Positions 25,514 to 33,510 of a DNA stretch of 64,000 bases are shown here, piece after piece. The notes beneath the pieces were generated by a model that saw nothing but the letters and a program-made list of their open reading frames with translations, had not been told where the DNA came from and did no database searches. How positions within the stretch are numbered: the stretch's first letter is position 1; each line of letters opens with the position of its first letter. The DNA is from Leifsonia sp. 71-9. GTDB taxonomy: Bacteria > Actinomycetota > Actinomycetes > Actinomycetales > Microbacteriaceae. The DNA is taken from NCBI RefSeq assembly GCF_001898805.1, contig NZ_MKVJ01000017.1, positions 62,004 through 126,003 of the forward strand, in the 5' to 3' direction. The position numbers and the translations under genes are program-made.

Positions 25514-26401
25514 ATGAACTTTCGCACGCTGCGTCCCGGACGCCGCTCCGCCGTCGCCGACCAGGCGCCGCCCTTCGGCGAACGTCCCCCTGTCACGACC
25601 CGCGAGTCCCTGTTCGGCCGGACGGCGGCCGCGACGCTGCAGGCGGACTCGATCTCGGCGTGGTTCGGACAGCGCAAAGTGCTCGACCGGGTCTCGCTCA
25701 CCATGCGGAAGGGGGAGGTCACGGCGCTCATCGGGCCGTCGGGCTGCGGCAAGTCCACCTTCCTGCGCATCCTGAACCGGATGCACGAGATGGTGCCGAC
25801 GGCGAGTCTCTCGGGCGAGGTGCGGCTCGACGGCAGCGACATCTACAGCCCGCAGGAACGCGTCACCACGGCGCGACGGCACATCGGGATGGTGTTCCAG
25901 AAGCCGAACCCGTTCCCCGCGATGAGCATCTACGACAACGTCGTCTCGGGGCTGAAGCTCGCCGGGGTGCGCACGAGCCGCGATCAGCGCGACGAGCTCG
26001 TCGAGGACTCGCTGCGCAAGGCGTCGCTGTGGGAGGAGGTGAAGGATCGCCTCGACCAGCCCGGCGGCGGTCTGTCGGGCGGCCAGCAGCAGCGGCTCTG
26101 CATCGCCCGCTCCCTGGCGGTCTCACCGCGGGTGCTGCTGATGGACGAGCCGTGCTCGGCCCTCGACCCCACGTCGACGCGTCGCGTCGAGGAGACCATC
26201 GCCGACCTCCGCGGCCAGGTGACGGTGGTCATCGTCACCCACAACATGCAGCAGGCCGCGCGCGTCAGCGACCAGTGCGCCTTCTTCCTCGCCGCGCAGA
26301 ACACCCCCGGCGTCATCGTCGAGTACGGCGACACGACCGCGATGTTCGAGGACCCTCGGGACGAGCGGACCAGCGACTACGTGAACGGGCGGTTCGGATG
26401 A
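25514..26401 (+). CDS. pstB: PstB-like ABC transporter ATPase
   Basis: 295 residues. Walker [10 protein letters not shown] (74-82), Q-loop FQKPNPFP (a PstB hallmark), ABC signature LSGGQQQR, Walker B VLLMDEP and the switch His in VTHNMQQ. It ends DYVNGRFG, as in PstB. There is an N-terminal extension of about 30-40 residues compared with usual PstB (the family core starts at [11 protein letters not shown]). It hydrolyses ATP to drive the PstCA permease. It is separated by seven bases from the pseudosortase gene and overlaps the lytic transglycosylase start by four bases, so a transporter subunit and a wall enzyme are translationally coupled. Confidence 0.92.
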   Translation: MNFRTLRPGRRSAVADQAPPFGERPPVTTRESLFGRTAAATLQADSISAWFGQRKVLDRVSLTMRKGEVTALIGPSGCGKSTFLRILNRMHEMVPTASLSGEVRLDGSDIYSPQERVTTARRHIGMVFQKPNPFPAMSIYDNVVSGLKLAGVRTSRDQRDELVEDSLRKASLWEEVKDRLDQPGGGLSGGQQQRLCIARSLAVSPRVLLMDEPCSALDPTSTRRVEETIADLRGQVTVVIVTHNMQQAARVSDQCAFFLAAQNTPGVIVEYGDTTAMFEDPRDERTSDYVNGRFG

Positions 26402-27195
26402 CCGTCTCGATCCGCACCGCCGCCGGTTTCGCCGTCGCCGCCTTCATCATCGCCGGGGCCGCCGGCTGGGTGGCCAACCTCCCGAAGCCCGCGGCGACGG
26501 CGGCGGACGGGAGCGTCATCGCCGGCGCCGGCGGGACGGGCATCCCCGTCGCGGCAAGCCTGCCCGCGGCGGGTGACTCCTCGGCCGGCGATTCGGAGAC
26601 GCTCCCGGTCGCCGGTCGCCGGTCGAACACCGACGGCGTCGTCGCGCTCGGCTGGCTGACGGCGACCTCCGGCCGCACAGGCATCCCCGCCCGCGCGCTC
26701 CAGGCGTACGCGGCCGCCGCGGTCGTCGAGTCGACGGCCGCACCCGGCTGCCGCGTCACCTGGAACACCATCGCCGCGATCGGGTCGATCGAGTCCGGCC
26801 ACGGGACGCACGGCGGGGCGCACCTGGATGCGTCCGGCCACCTCGTCGGCACGATCCTCGGTCCCCGACTGGACGGGGTGGACTTCGCCGCCGTCCCGGA
26901 CACCGACCACGGCCGGCTGGACGGGGACGCCCAGTGGGACCGCGCCGTCGGGCCCATGCAGTTCATCCCGTCGACCTGGGCGCAGTACGGCACCGACGCC
27001 GACGGCGACGGCGTCGCCGACCCGAACCAGATCGACGACGCGGCACTGACGACGGCGAAGTACCTCTGCGCCGCGGGCGGAGACCTGCAGACGCCGGCGG
27101 GGTGGACCACGGCGATCCGGGCGTACAACCACGACGACGCCTACGTCGCCGCCGTGCGCGAGAAGGCGAACGAGTACGCGAGGGCGGCTGCATGA
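26398..27195 (+). CDS. Lytic transglycosylase
   Basis: 265 residues. An N-terminal signal-anchor helix ([20 protein letters not shown]) is followed by a linker of about 50 residues. The MltB/SLT-type catalytic domain has [19 protein letters not shown], with catalytic Glu132 in SIESGHG, then [18 protein letters not shown] and [17 protein letters not shown]. Such enzymes cut the glycan backbone of peptidoglycan to 1,6-anhydromuramic ends. A calcium-like loop [12 protein letters not shown] is visible. Position in the operon (ATGA overlaps on both sides, with pstB and the sortase gene) suggests it opens the wall for assembly of the surface complex. Confidence 0.88.
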   Translation: MTVSIRTAAGFAVAAFIIAGAAGWVANLPKPAATAADGSVIAGAGGTGIPVAASLPAAGDSSAGDSETLPVAGRRSNTDGVVALGWLTATSGRTGIPARALQAYAAAAVVESTAAPGCRVTWNTIAAIGSIESGHGTHGGAHLDASGHLVGTILGPRLDGVDFAAVPDTDHGRLDGDAQWDRAVGPMQFIPSTWAQYGTDADGDGVADPNQIDDAALTTAKYLCAAGGDLQTPAGWTTAIRAYNHDDAYVAAVREKANEYARAAA

Positions 27196-27887
27196 CCGAG
27201 CGGCACCGGCGCAGGACGGGAAGAGCGGCGGCCGTCGCCTGGACAGGGGTGCTGGTCCTCGTCGTCGTCGCCCTGACGACCGCCGGAGGGACCCTCGTCG
27301 CCCGCACCTTCGCCGCAGCGACGCCGTCGGCGGGGGCGGAGGGGGCCGCCCCGGCGCAGACGCCGATGGCGGAGCCCGCCCCGGGCCAGTCTGCCGCACC
27401 GGTCGGCGCGCCGGCAGCGCCGCGACCGCTCGTCCCCGGGCAGCCGACGCGGCTCGCCATCCCGTCGATCGGTCTCTCCGTGAACGTCGGGAGGATGTCC
27501 GTCGCCGACGGGGGCACCGTGGACCCGCCGACCGCCGGGAGCGCGTACTGGCTCGCGGAGTACGGGGCGGCCACGGCCGACACCGGCAACACCGTCTACA
27601 TCGCCGGGCACACCTACCGCGGTGGCGATGCGGCGTTCAACGGGCTCCTCGACGTCCCGCACTCGGGATACACGGTGCACCCGGGCGACCGCATCGTGGT
27701 CACCGTTCCCGAGGGCGACATCGACTACGTCATCGACGACACCGCGCTCTACGAGAAGACGGATGTCGCGCAGCAGGCGGAGCTGTGGAAGCGGGTCCCC
27801 GGGCGGCTCGTCCTGGTCACCTGCTTCCAGTACGACGGCGGCACCAGCAGCCATCAGAACTTCGTCGTCTACGCGCACAGAGTATGA
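27192..27887 (+). CDS. Sortase (class E/F-like)
   Basis: 231 residues. N-terminal membrane anchor (AAAVAWTGVLVLVVVALTTAGG), a Pro/Ala linker, then the sortase barrel from about 85: RLAIPSIGLSVNVG, TVYIAGHTYRG with catalytic His140, and RLVLVTCFQ with catalytic Cys211. Sortases join surface proteins to lipid II by cutting LPxTG-like motifs. The usual catalytic Arg a few residues after the Cys loop is not evident; the corresponding stretch reads SSHQNFVVYAHRV, with Arg230 the only candidate. No protein in this operon has a clear LPxTG/LAxTG tail, but the 626-residue protein at the left end has LAETG. ATGA overlaps couple it to the transglycosylase and the PASTA protein. Confidence 0.85.
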   Translation: MTERHRRRTGRAAAVAWTGVLVLVVVALTTAGGTLVARTFAAATPSAGAEGAAPAQTPMAEPAPGQSAAPVGAPAAPRPLVPGQPTRLAIPSIGLSVNVGRMSVADGGTVDPPTAGSAYWLAEYGAATADTGNTVYIAGHTYRGGDAAFNGLLDVPHSGYTVHPGDRIVVTVPEGDIDYVIDDTALYEKTDVAQQAELWKRVPGRLVLVTCFQYDGGTSSHQNFVVYAHRV

Positions 27888-29722
27888 ACGGCGACGCATC
27901 CATCCCACGCGGTCGCGAGCGCTACACGGCGCTCCGCCCCCTCGGCGCCGACGCGTTCTCGATCACCTCCGTCGCACGGGATGGGCTCCTCGACCGGGAC
28001 GTCGCGCTCACCGAGCTGCGCCCCGAGCTCGCCGACGACGCGGTCGCCGCCCGCATCGTCGCCGCCCGCATCGCGAGTGCAGCCGACCTCTCCGTGCCCG
28101 GCGTCCCGGAGGTCTTCGACCATGGGGGCGGCAGGGCGGCCCGCCCCTGGGTCGTGACGGCACTGGTCGCCGCACCGACGGTGCAGGATCTAGTGGCCGA
28201 CGGCCGGTCGGCCCGTGACGCGGAGGAGCTGCTCGCCGTCGCGCGGACGCTGGCGGAGACGATGCGCGAGGTGAACGCGGGCGGCGTCGTCCACGGCGCG
28301 CTCGGCCCCGACATCGTGCTCCTGGAGGGCGCGCGGACGTGGGTCACCGGCCTCGGCCCGCAGCCGTGGGAGCTGCTCTCGCCGTCCGACCCGGCCGGAA
28401 CGGCCGAGGCGTGGTCGCGGTTCACCGCGTCGCTGCGGTTCGCGTCACCGGAGCAGGCCGCCGGAGAGGCGCCCGGCCGCCGCAGCGACGTCTACGGCTT
28501 CGGGCGCGTCCTGGAGTCCCTGCTCGTGCTCGGGGAGAGGGGGGAGGACGCCCCGCCCGTCGTTGCGGTGCGGCTGCTCGGCGCCCTGCAACGGCTCCGG
28601 GAGTCGTGCGTCGATCCGACTCCGGCCCGGCGCCCCGCGTCCTTCGCGGCGGTGCTGGGGGAGCTGGAGCGGATCGAGGCCGCGGCCCGTCCGCCGCGCG
28701 AGAGCCGTCCCGAGGACGTGTCCGCGTGGCCCACCGCGGCGCTGGCGACGATCACGACGGTGCACCCGCAGGCGGATGCCGACGCCGTCGCGACGGAGCG
28801 GATCCGAATCGTCCGCGGGCGTCCGGCGACCCCGGCGACGGCGACGGCGACGGCGGGGGCGGGGGCGGCGAGGTCCGCGAGGTCCCCGAAACGAGCCTCC
28901 GGTCCGGGCTCCCGGCCGAGGCCGCGGCGACCCTGGTCCCCGGCCGCGCGACTCGTCGTCGCCGGGGCGGCGGTCCTGGTCCTGACCGCCGCGGTCGTCG
29001 CGCACGCGCTTCTCGTGCCCGCGGGTTCCGCACCCGACGTCGTCGTGCCCCAGGTGGCGGGGAAGACGGTGGAGGAGGCCGCACGCACCCTCACCGCCTC
29101 CGGCGCCGTCGTCGCCGGTCAGCATCCCACCGCTTCGTCGTACGGGGCCGGGCTGGTCTCCGGGACGGACCCCGGGCCGGGGACGTCGATCTCGGCGGGT
29201 CAGACCGTCGCGTTGCTCGTCTCCACCGGCCCGGGCGAGACGCCGGTGCCGCAGCTGGCGGGGTTGGACGTGGCCGGGGCACGGGACGCGCTGGCCGCGT
29301 CCGGACTGACGCTCGGCGCGATCTCGGCACGCGACGGGGTGGATCGCGCCGGTGCCGTGCTCGGGACGGCGCCGTCGTTCGGCGCGCGCGTCCCCGAGGG
29401 CACCGCGATCGATCTCGTGATCGCGAGCGGCCGCGTCCGTGTGCCCGCCGGCCTGACCGGCCAGGCGAGCCAACCGGTGATCGACGCGCTCGCCGCGGCC
29501 GGTCTGCACGCGCAGACCGTCACGCAGGACACCAGCGAGTTCCTGACCGGCGTCGTGCTGCGCGTCGAGCCGGGCGAGGGCGCGCGCCTCGCGCTGGGCG
29601 GCATCGTCACCCTGACCGTCGCCCGCTACGTGCCGCCGCCGGCGCCGCCGCCGACGGACGGACCGGTGCCGACGCCCTCCGCCACCGCGGACCGGACGCC
29701 GGTGCCGGTCGCCACGCCGTAG
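27884..29722 (+). CDS. Membrane pseudokinase with C-terminal PASTA domains
   Basis: 612 residues. An N-terminal Ser/Thr-kinase-like domain (about 10-265) keeps the C-lobe pattern (FASPEQAAGEAPGRRSDVYGFGRVLE) but has lost catalysis. The ATP-anchoring Lys of the VALK-type strand is Thr (VALTEL, about 43), the HRDLKPxN loop reads HGALGPDIVLL (137-147), and DFG is replaced by VTGLG. A Pro/Arg-rich linker, one membrane helix (about 356-378) and three PASTA repeats follow (starting near VVVPQVAGKTVEEAARTL, TPVPQLAGLDVAGARDAL, VRVPAGLTGQASQPVIDAL). PASTA modules bind muropeptides or lipid II in PknB/StkP-type kinases. Probably a wall-sensing scaffold rather than an enzyme. It overlaps the sortase gene by ATGA. 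Confidence 0.82.
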   Translation: MNGDASIPRGRERYTALRPLGADAFSITSVARDGLLDRDVALTELRPELADDAVAARIVAARIASAADLSVPGVPEVFDHGGGRAARPWVVTALVAAPTVQDLVADGRSARDAEELLAVARTLAETMREVNAGGVVHGALGPDIVLLEGARTWVTGLGPQPWELLSPSDPAGTAEAWSRFTASLRFASPEQAAGEAPGRRSDVYGFGRVLESLLVLGERGEDAPPVVAVRLLGALQRLRESCVDPTPARRPASFAAVLGELERIEAAARPPRESRPEDVSAWPTAALATITTVHPQADADAVATERIRIVRGRPATPATATATAGAGAARSARSPKRASGPGSRPRPRRPWSPAARLVVAGAAVLVLTAAVVAHALLVPAGSAPDVVVPQVAGKTVEEAARTLTASGAVVAGQHPTASSYGAGLVSGTDPGPGTSISAGQTVALLVSTGPGETPVPQLAGLDVAGARDALAASGLTLGAISARDGVDRAGAVLGTAPSFGARVPEGTAIDLVIASGRVRVPAGLTGQASQPVIDALAAAGLHAQTVTQDTSEFLTGVVLRVEPGEGARLALGGIVTLTVARYVPPPAPPPTDGPVPTPSATADRTPVPVATP

Positions 29723-29748
29723 AGCACCGACAGGGATCGAGGGGGACG

Positions 29749-30384
29749 ATGGGACGCAGGGAGCCACGGGGGACGCCGTACATCCGCTTCAACCTGCTGC
29801 ACGAGGACAGCGACCGCTACCGCGTGTGGGCGGCCTTCCGGGACCGGCTGATGGCGGCGCCCGAGGTCGCGGTCGAGGGCGGTCCCGCCGCTCGGGTCAG
29901 GCGGGCGAAAGACACCACGGACGAGCAGGGGACGATCGTGCTGTGGCGGTTGATGTCGTCGAATCATCGCGAGATCGCCACGAGCGGCGCAGGGTTCCCG
30001 ACCGTCGACGCGGCGCGCGCGCATGCCGAGGTCATGATGGGCAGAGCCTCGCGCCTGATCGCCCGGCAGGTCGTCGACGGAGTTCAGGAACGGTTCGCGT
30101 GGACGCTGCACAACCGCACGGTGGTCGCCCTCATCGCCGGCCGGTGGCACCCGTCGAGACGCGACGTGGTGGTCAGCCTCGCGCTCGCGAGGGAGACCTT
30201 GGCGCGAGCGGATGTCGTCGAGACGCCGATCGAGACCCGGCCGCTCGCCGTGGTCAAGCCGCGGCGGCGCGACGACCCGCGCGTCGACCGGCGGCTGTCG
30301 GACGCTCCGGTGATCGAAGCCGGCGCCGCCCGACCGATCAAGGACATCCGCCGATACAACGAACTGGGCCGCGGAAGCCGGTGA
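29749..30384 (+). CDS. DUF1508 (YegP)-like domain protein
   Basis: 211 residues, ATG at 29749 with a G-rich ribosome site (GAGGGGGAC). Residues about 65-105 (VLWRLMSSNHREIATSGAGFPTVDAARAHAEVMM) resemble the YegP/DUF1508 repeat, in which a short beta sheet ends in a helix. The flanking regions are rich in Arg and show no known domain; no signal or membrane helix, so cytosolic. It starts 26 bases after the PASTA pseudokinase and is probably the last gene of that operon. Molecular role unknown. Confidence 0.65.
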   Translation: MGRREPRGTPYIRFNLLHEDSDRYRVWAAFRDRLMAAPEVAVEGGPAARVRRAKDTTDEQGTIVLWRLMSSNHREIATSGAGFPTVDAARAHAEVMMGRASRLIARQVVDGVQERFAWTLHNRTVVALIAGRWHPSRRDVVVSLALARETLARADVVETPIETRPLAVVKPRRRDDPRVDRRLSDAPVIEAGAARPIKDIRRYNELGRGSR

Positions 30385-30404
30385 CGCCGATGATGGCCGG
30401 GGTC

Positions 30405-30433
30405 TTGACGCCTCACTTGTTTTTTGCAAGTAT
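30405..30433 (+). promoter_or_regulatory. Promoter/operator of the VOC-HxlR pair
   Basis: -35 TTGACG (30405-30410), 17-bp spacer, weak -10 AAGTAT (30428-30433). The inverted repeat ACTTG-N7-CAAGT (30415-30419 with 30427-30431) overlaps the spacer and -10, a likely HxlR operator. The T-run is inside the dyad, not after it, so this is not a terminator. Confidence 0.6.
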
Positions 30434-30487
30434 CAGTCTCGACAGCAGTGAGAAGTCAGCTCAGACCATCCGTCGAAGGAGACCACG

Positions 30488-30925
30488 ATGACCGCGATGT
30501 TCGTCAACCTGCCGGTGACCGACCTGGAGCGTGCGAAGGCGTTCTACACGGCGCTCGGCTTCACCATCAATCCGCTCTTCACCGACCACAACGCGGCCTG
30601 CGTCGTCGTCGAGGAGGACCACAGCTACTTCATGATCCTCGTCCGCGAGTTCTTCCAGACCTTCACCGATCTGCCGATCGGCGACCCGGCGACGAACCCG
30701 TCCGTCTCGACCGCGATCTTCCTCGACTCCCGCGACGCGGTCGACAAGGCCGTCGCGGACGGCGTCGCCGCGGGTGGCACCGAGCCGCGCCCCGCGGCCG
30801 ACTACGGCTTCATGTACCAGCGCCAGCTCGCCGACCCGGACGGCAACCTGCTCGAGTTCGGCTGGATGGACCCGACCGCCGCCCAGCAGGGCCCCGAGGC
30901 CGCCGTCGCGAACCAGCAGGCCTGA
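30488..30925 (+). CDS. VOC (glyoxalase-fold) protein
   Basis: 145 residues, ATG with AAGGAG upstream. It starts MFVNLPVTDLERAKAFYTALGFTINPLF and ends LADPDGNLLEFGWMDP, the classic VOC module pair; the Glu of LLEFGW is a usual metal ligand, while the first-position His is absent (MFVNLPV), so the metal site may be altered. This group is often annotated as lactoylglutathione lyase-like, but the substrate is unknown. Seven bases separate it from an HxlR regulator, a common pairing in actinobacteria. Confidence 0.88.
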   Translation: MTAMFVNLPVTDLERAKAFYTALGFTINPLFTDHNAACVVVEEDHSYFMILVREFFQTFTDLPIGDPATNPSVSTAIFLDSRDAVDKAVADGVAAGGTEPRPAADYGFMYQRQLADPDGNLLEFGWMDPTAAQQGPEAAVANQQA

Positions 30926-30931
30926 GGTCCG

Positions 30932-31573
30932 ATGGCCGCGCGCGACTACGGGCAGTACTGCGGCGTCACCCGGGCCCTCGAGCTCGTGGGCGAACGCTGG
31001 GCGCTGCTCATCATCCGCGACCTGCTCGTCGGGCCGCGCCGCTACGGCGAGCTCGCCGCGGGCCTCCCGCGCATCCCGAGCAACATCCTGGCGGCGCGGC
31101 TCAAAGAGCTGCAGGAGGCCGGCATCATCCGCCGGGCGCCGCGCTCGCGCGTGATCGTCTACGAGCTCACGCCGTACGGCCGGGAGCTCGAGCCGGTCGT
31201 CCTGGCGCTCGGCACCTGGGGGTTCAAGGCGATGGGCGACCCGCGGGAGGAGCAGATCGTGACGCCGGACTCGATGACGATGGCCCTCCGCACCGCGTTC
31301 CGGCCGCAGATCGCCGCCGACCTCCCCACCACCGTCTACGGCGCGCATTTCGGCGCCGCCGAACTGCTCATCCGGGTGAACGGCCCGACCCTCGACGTCG
31401 CGCGCGGCGACGGCCCCGCCGACCTGGCCTTCTCCGCCGGCCCGGGCATCCGCCGGCTCATCTCGGGCGAGCTCGCACCGGGCGCCGCGATCGAGACCGG
31501 AGTGGTGGAGGTGCTGCACGGCCGCGGCGACCTGCTCGGCCGGTTCGCCGACACGTTCCACCTCGCCGCCTGA
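30932..31573 (+). CDS. HxlR-type transcriptional regulator with C-terminal SCP2-like domain
   Basis: 213 residues. The N-terminal winged helix (about 10-95) has the HxlR hallmarks: VGERWALLIIRDLLVGPRRYGELAAGLPRIPSNILAARL and the YELTPYGRELEPVV wing. The C-terminal part, about 100 residues (TTVYGAHFGAAELLIRVNGPTLDVARGDGPADLAF), looks like the sterol-carrier (SCP2) fold found in a subset of this family and may bind a hydrophobic effector. It is cotranscribed with the VOC gene; an ACTTG-N7-CAAGT dyad upstream of the pair is its probable autoregulatory site. Confidence 0.88.
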   Translation: MAARDYGQYCGVTRALELVGERWALLIIRDLLVGPRRYGELAAGLPRIPSNILAARLKELQEAGIIRRAPRSRVIVYELTPYGRELEPVVLALGTWGFKAMGDPREEQIVTPDSMTMALRTAFRPQIAADLPTTVYGAHFGAAELLIRVNGPTLDVARGDGPADLAFSAGPGIRRLISGELAPGAAIETGVVEVLHGRGDLLGRFADTFHLAA

Positions 31574-31637
31574 CGGCTCGACGAACGTCGCGCCCGTGCG
31601 CGCGCCGCATCCGTCACACTGGGTGGCGGAGGTCGTG

Positions 31638-32534
31638 ATGGAGAAGCGCGGAGAATCGTGGCCGTCCCTCGAGGTGGAGGCCTGGACCCCCACCCGGGAG
31701 ACGCTGCACATGTGGCTGCAGATCATCGGGAAGCTGCGGATGGTCGGCTCGCCCTTCCTGAACCACTGGTGGCACGTGACGCTCTCGCTGAGCGCCCGCG
31801 GGCTCTCGACCGGCCCGATCCCGCTCGACGGGAGCATCCTCGACATCGAGTTCGACTTCGTCGACCACCGGCTCGTGCTGCGGACGAGCGGGGGCGGCCG
31901 GGAGGAGATCGCGCTGCAGCCGATGACGGTGGCCGCGTTCTACCGGCTCACCTTCGAGGCGCTCGGCCGGCTCGGCGTCGAGCTCGAGATCCATCCGACG
32001 CCGAACGAGGTGGACCCGGCCATCCCGTTCCCGACCGACATCGAGCACCGCTCGTACGAACCGGAGCAGGCGAACGCCTTCTGGCAGCAGCTCATCCGCG
32101 CCGACGGCGTGCTGCGTCGCCTGCGGGCCGAGTTCCGCGGCAAGGCCAGCCCCGTCCACCTCTTCTGGGGCGCACTCGACATCGCGACGACCCGGTTCTC
32201 CGGGCGCCCCGCACCACTGCACCCCGGTGGAGTCCCGAACTGCCCCGACCGGGTCATGATCGAGGGCTACTGCGACGAGATCAGCAGCTCGGGATTTTGG
32301 CCCGGCGGCGGCCGCGAGGGCGCGTTCTACTCGTACGCGTATCCCGAGCCGGAGGGATACGCGGAGACCGCGGTCCCGGGAGGCGCGCACTACGACCACG
32401 CGCTGGGGGAGTTCGTGCTGCCCTACGAGGTGGTGCGGCAGTCCTCGGACCCGACGGCGCTGACGCTGGAGTTCTTACGGGTCACGACGGCGGCTGCGGC
32501 GTGGCTGGGGGAGTGGCCGCAGACCGCGCTGTGA
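31638..32534 (+). CDS. DUF5996 family protein
   Basis: 298 residues from the ATG at 31638 (GGAGG upstream). Recognisable features of the DUF5996 group are ETLHMWLQIIGKLRM near the start, LNHWWHVTLSLSARGLSTGPIP, FWGALDIATTRFSGR, and YCDEISSSGFWPGGG...FYSYAYPEPEGY. No signal peptide or membrane helix. The family has no known function. It follows the HxlR gene by about 64 bases on the same strand and could be cotranscribed with it. Confidence 0.85.
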   Translation: MEKRGESWPSLEVEAWTPTRETLHMWLQIIGKLRMVGSPFLNHWWHVTLSLSARGLSTGPIPLDGSILDIEFDFVDHRLVLRTSGGGREEIALQPMTVAAFYRLTFEALGRLGVELEIHPTPNEVDPAIPFPTDIEHRSYEPEQANAFWQQLIRADGVLRRLRAEFRGKASPVHLFWGALDIATTRFSGRPAPLHPGGVPNCPDRVMIEGYCDEISSSGFWPGGGREGAFYSYAYPEPEGYAETAVPGGAHYDHALGEFVLPYEVVRQSSDPTALTLEFLRVTTAAAAWLGEWPQTAL

Positions 32535-32545
32535 TAGCTTGGGAG

Positions 32546-32592
32546 CAACATTCGGACCCATCCAGCCCTCGGGCTGGGTGGGTTCTTCGTTT
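32546..32592 (+). ncRNA. Candidate Abi-associated hairpin RNA/leader
   Basis: A long, nearly perfect hairpin (ACCCATCCAGCC 32556-32567 with GGCTGGGTGGGT 32572-32583, one G.U pair, tetraloop CTCG) followed by TTCTTCGTTT lies directly before the Abi gene. It looks like an intrinsic terminator placed at the gene start, which is the position and shape reported for structured RNAs upstream of abiF/Abi_2 genes. A possible -10 (GATAGCTT, about 32533-32540) would yield an RNA of about 45 nt. It could be an RNA antitoxin or an attenuator; identity with a known RNA family is not proven. Confidence 0.5.
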
Positions 32593-32604
32593 ATGGGGGA
32601 ACGC

Positions 32605-33510
32605 GTGAAGCATTGGATCGACCTGAAGGCGCAGATCAGGCGACATCTCGACCGCGGCTTGGAGCTCGGTGGCGTGAGCGAGCAGCAGTTCGCCATGTTC
32701 CTCTACTCGAGCAACTACTACCGGGTGAGTGGATACGCGCGCTGCTTCTACCAGCAGGACGGCCCCTCGGAACGCTATCGGGCAGGCGTCGACGCTGCGA
32801 CGTTGATGGAGGTGTACGACCTCGATCGCGCCGTGCGGAATGCGGTCCTGGACGGAGTGTCCGTCGTCGAGCCGACACTGCGAAGCCGCGTCGCCCACCA
32901 TGTGACCCGGAGCATCGGCGGCAGCGATGCGTACGCGGACGCGAACCTGTACCTCCCCGAGAACACGAGGCCCGAATCTCCTGGGCCGGCGCGGGACCGA
33001 TGGACTGCGGAGGGGAAGAACAGGAGCATCGTGCTCGGCAGCTTCGCATCCGTGCAGCAACGGGACGAGATCTTCATCAAGCATCACGTGCGGAAGGGTG
33101 ATCCGATTCCGCTCTGGGCGGCTGTCGAAGTCATCTCGATCGGTACGTTCTCCCGCTTCTTGCGTGCTCTTCGGGACAAGTCCGTTCTCGAACCGGTCGC
33201 GAAGTCCCTCGCTCTCGAAGATGTTCCCAAGCTGCTTCAGGCGGTCCAGAACATCGCCTTCCTGCGCAACATCGCGGCGCATCACGGACGCCTCTGGAAC
33301 AGACGATTCGACGGCCACGTCACCCTCCCGCGAATCGCATTGGACGTGAAGAGGGACTACCTGTCTCCGAGGACACCCGCCGCAGCACTGACCCTTCTCG
33401 GTGGCCTGGTCGATCAGATCGAGGGGAGCGACGGATTCTCCACGCAGCTCCTCGACCGCGTTCACTCGGTGCCCGGGCTCGAGGAGGGCTACTACAGGCC
33501 TGTGCTCTGA
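32605..33510 (+). CDS. Abi_2 (AbiD/AbiF-type) HEPN abortive-infection protein
   Basis: 301 residues from the GTG at 32605 (GGGGGA upstream; the N-terminus KHWIDLKAQIRRHLDRGL aligns with the KxWL..QL..L..RGL start of the family). An ATG four codons upstream is an alternative. Abi_2 hallmarks: LYSSNYYRVSGYARCFY, YDLDRAVRNAVLDGVSVVEPTLR, and the HEPN RNase motif RNxxxH as RNIAAH (221-226) in AFLRNIAAHHGRLWNR. Family members arrest growth of phage-infected cells, presumably by cutting RNA. It is preceded by a strong hairpin RNA. Codons look less GC-biased than in neighbours (TTG, GGT, AGT, CGA), suggesting transfer. Its 3' end overlaps the convergent esterase gene by 19 bases. Confidence 0.87.
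   Translation: MKHWIDLKAQIRRHLDRGLELGGVSEQQFAMFLYSSNYYRVSGYARCFYQQDGPSERYRAGVDAATLMEVYDLDRAVRNAVLDGVSVVEPTLRSRVAHHVTRSIGGSDAYADANLYLPENTRPESPGPARDRWTAEGKNRSIVLGSFASVQQRDEIFIKHHVRKGDPIPLWAAVEVISIGTFSRFLRALRDKSVLEPVAKSLALEDVPKLLQAVQNIAFLRNIAAHHGRLWNRRFDGHVTLPRIALDVKRDYLSPRTPAAALTLLGGLVDQIEGSDGFSTQLLDRVHSVPGLEEGYYRPVL

Noticed and set aside
30415-30431. T-rich stretch as intrinsic terminator of the Pst-like operon
   Set aside because: The T-run lies inside the ACTTG...CAAGT dyad, not after a stem, and overlaps the next promoter.
33492-33510. Frameshift or assembly error at the Abi/esterase junction
   Set aside because: Both frames end normally; this is a 19-base tail-to-tail overlap of convergent genes.
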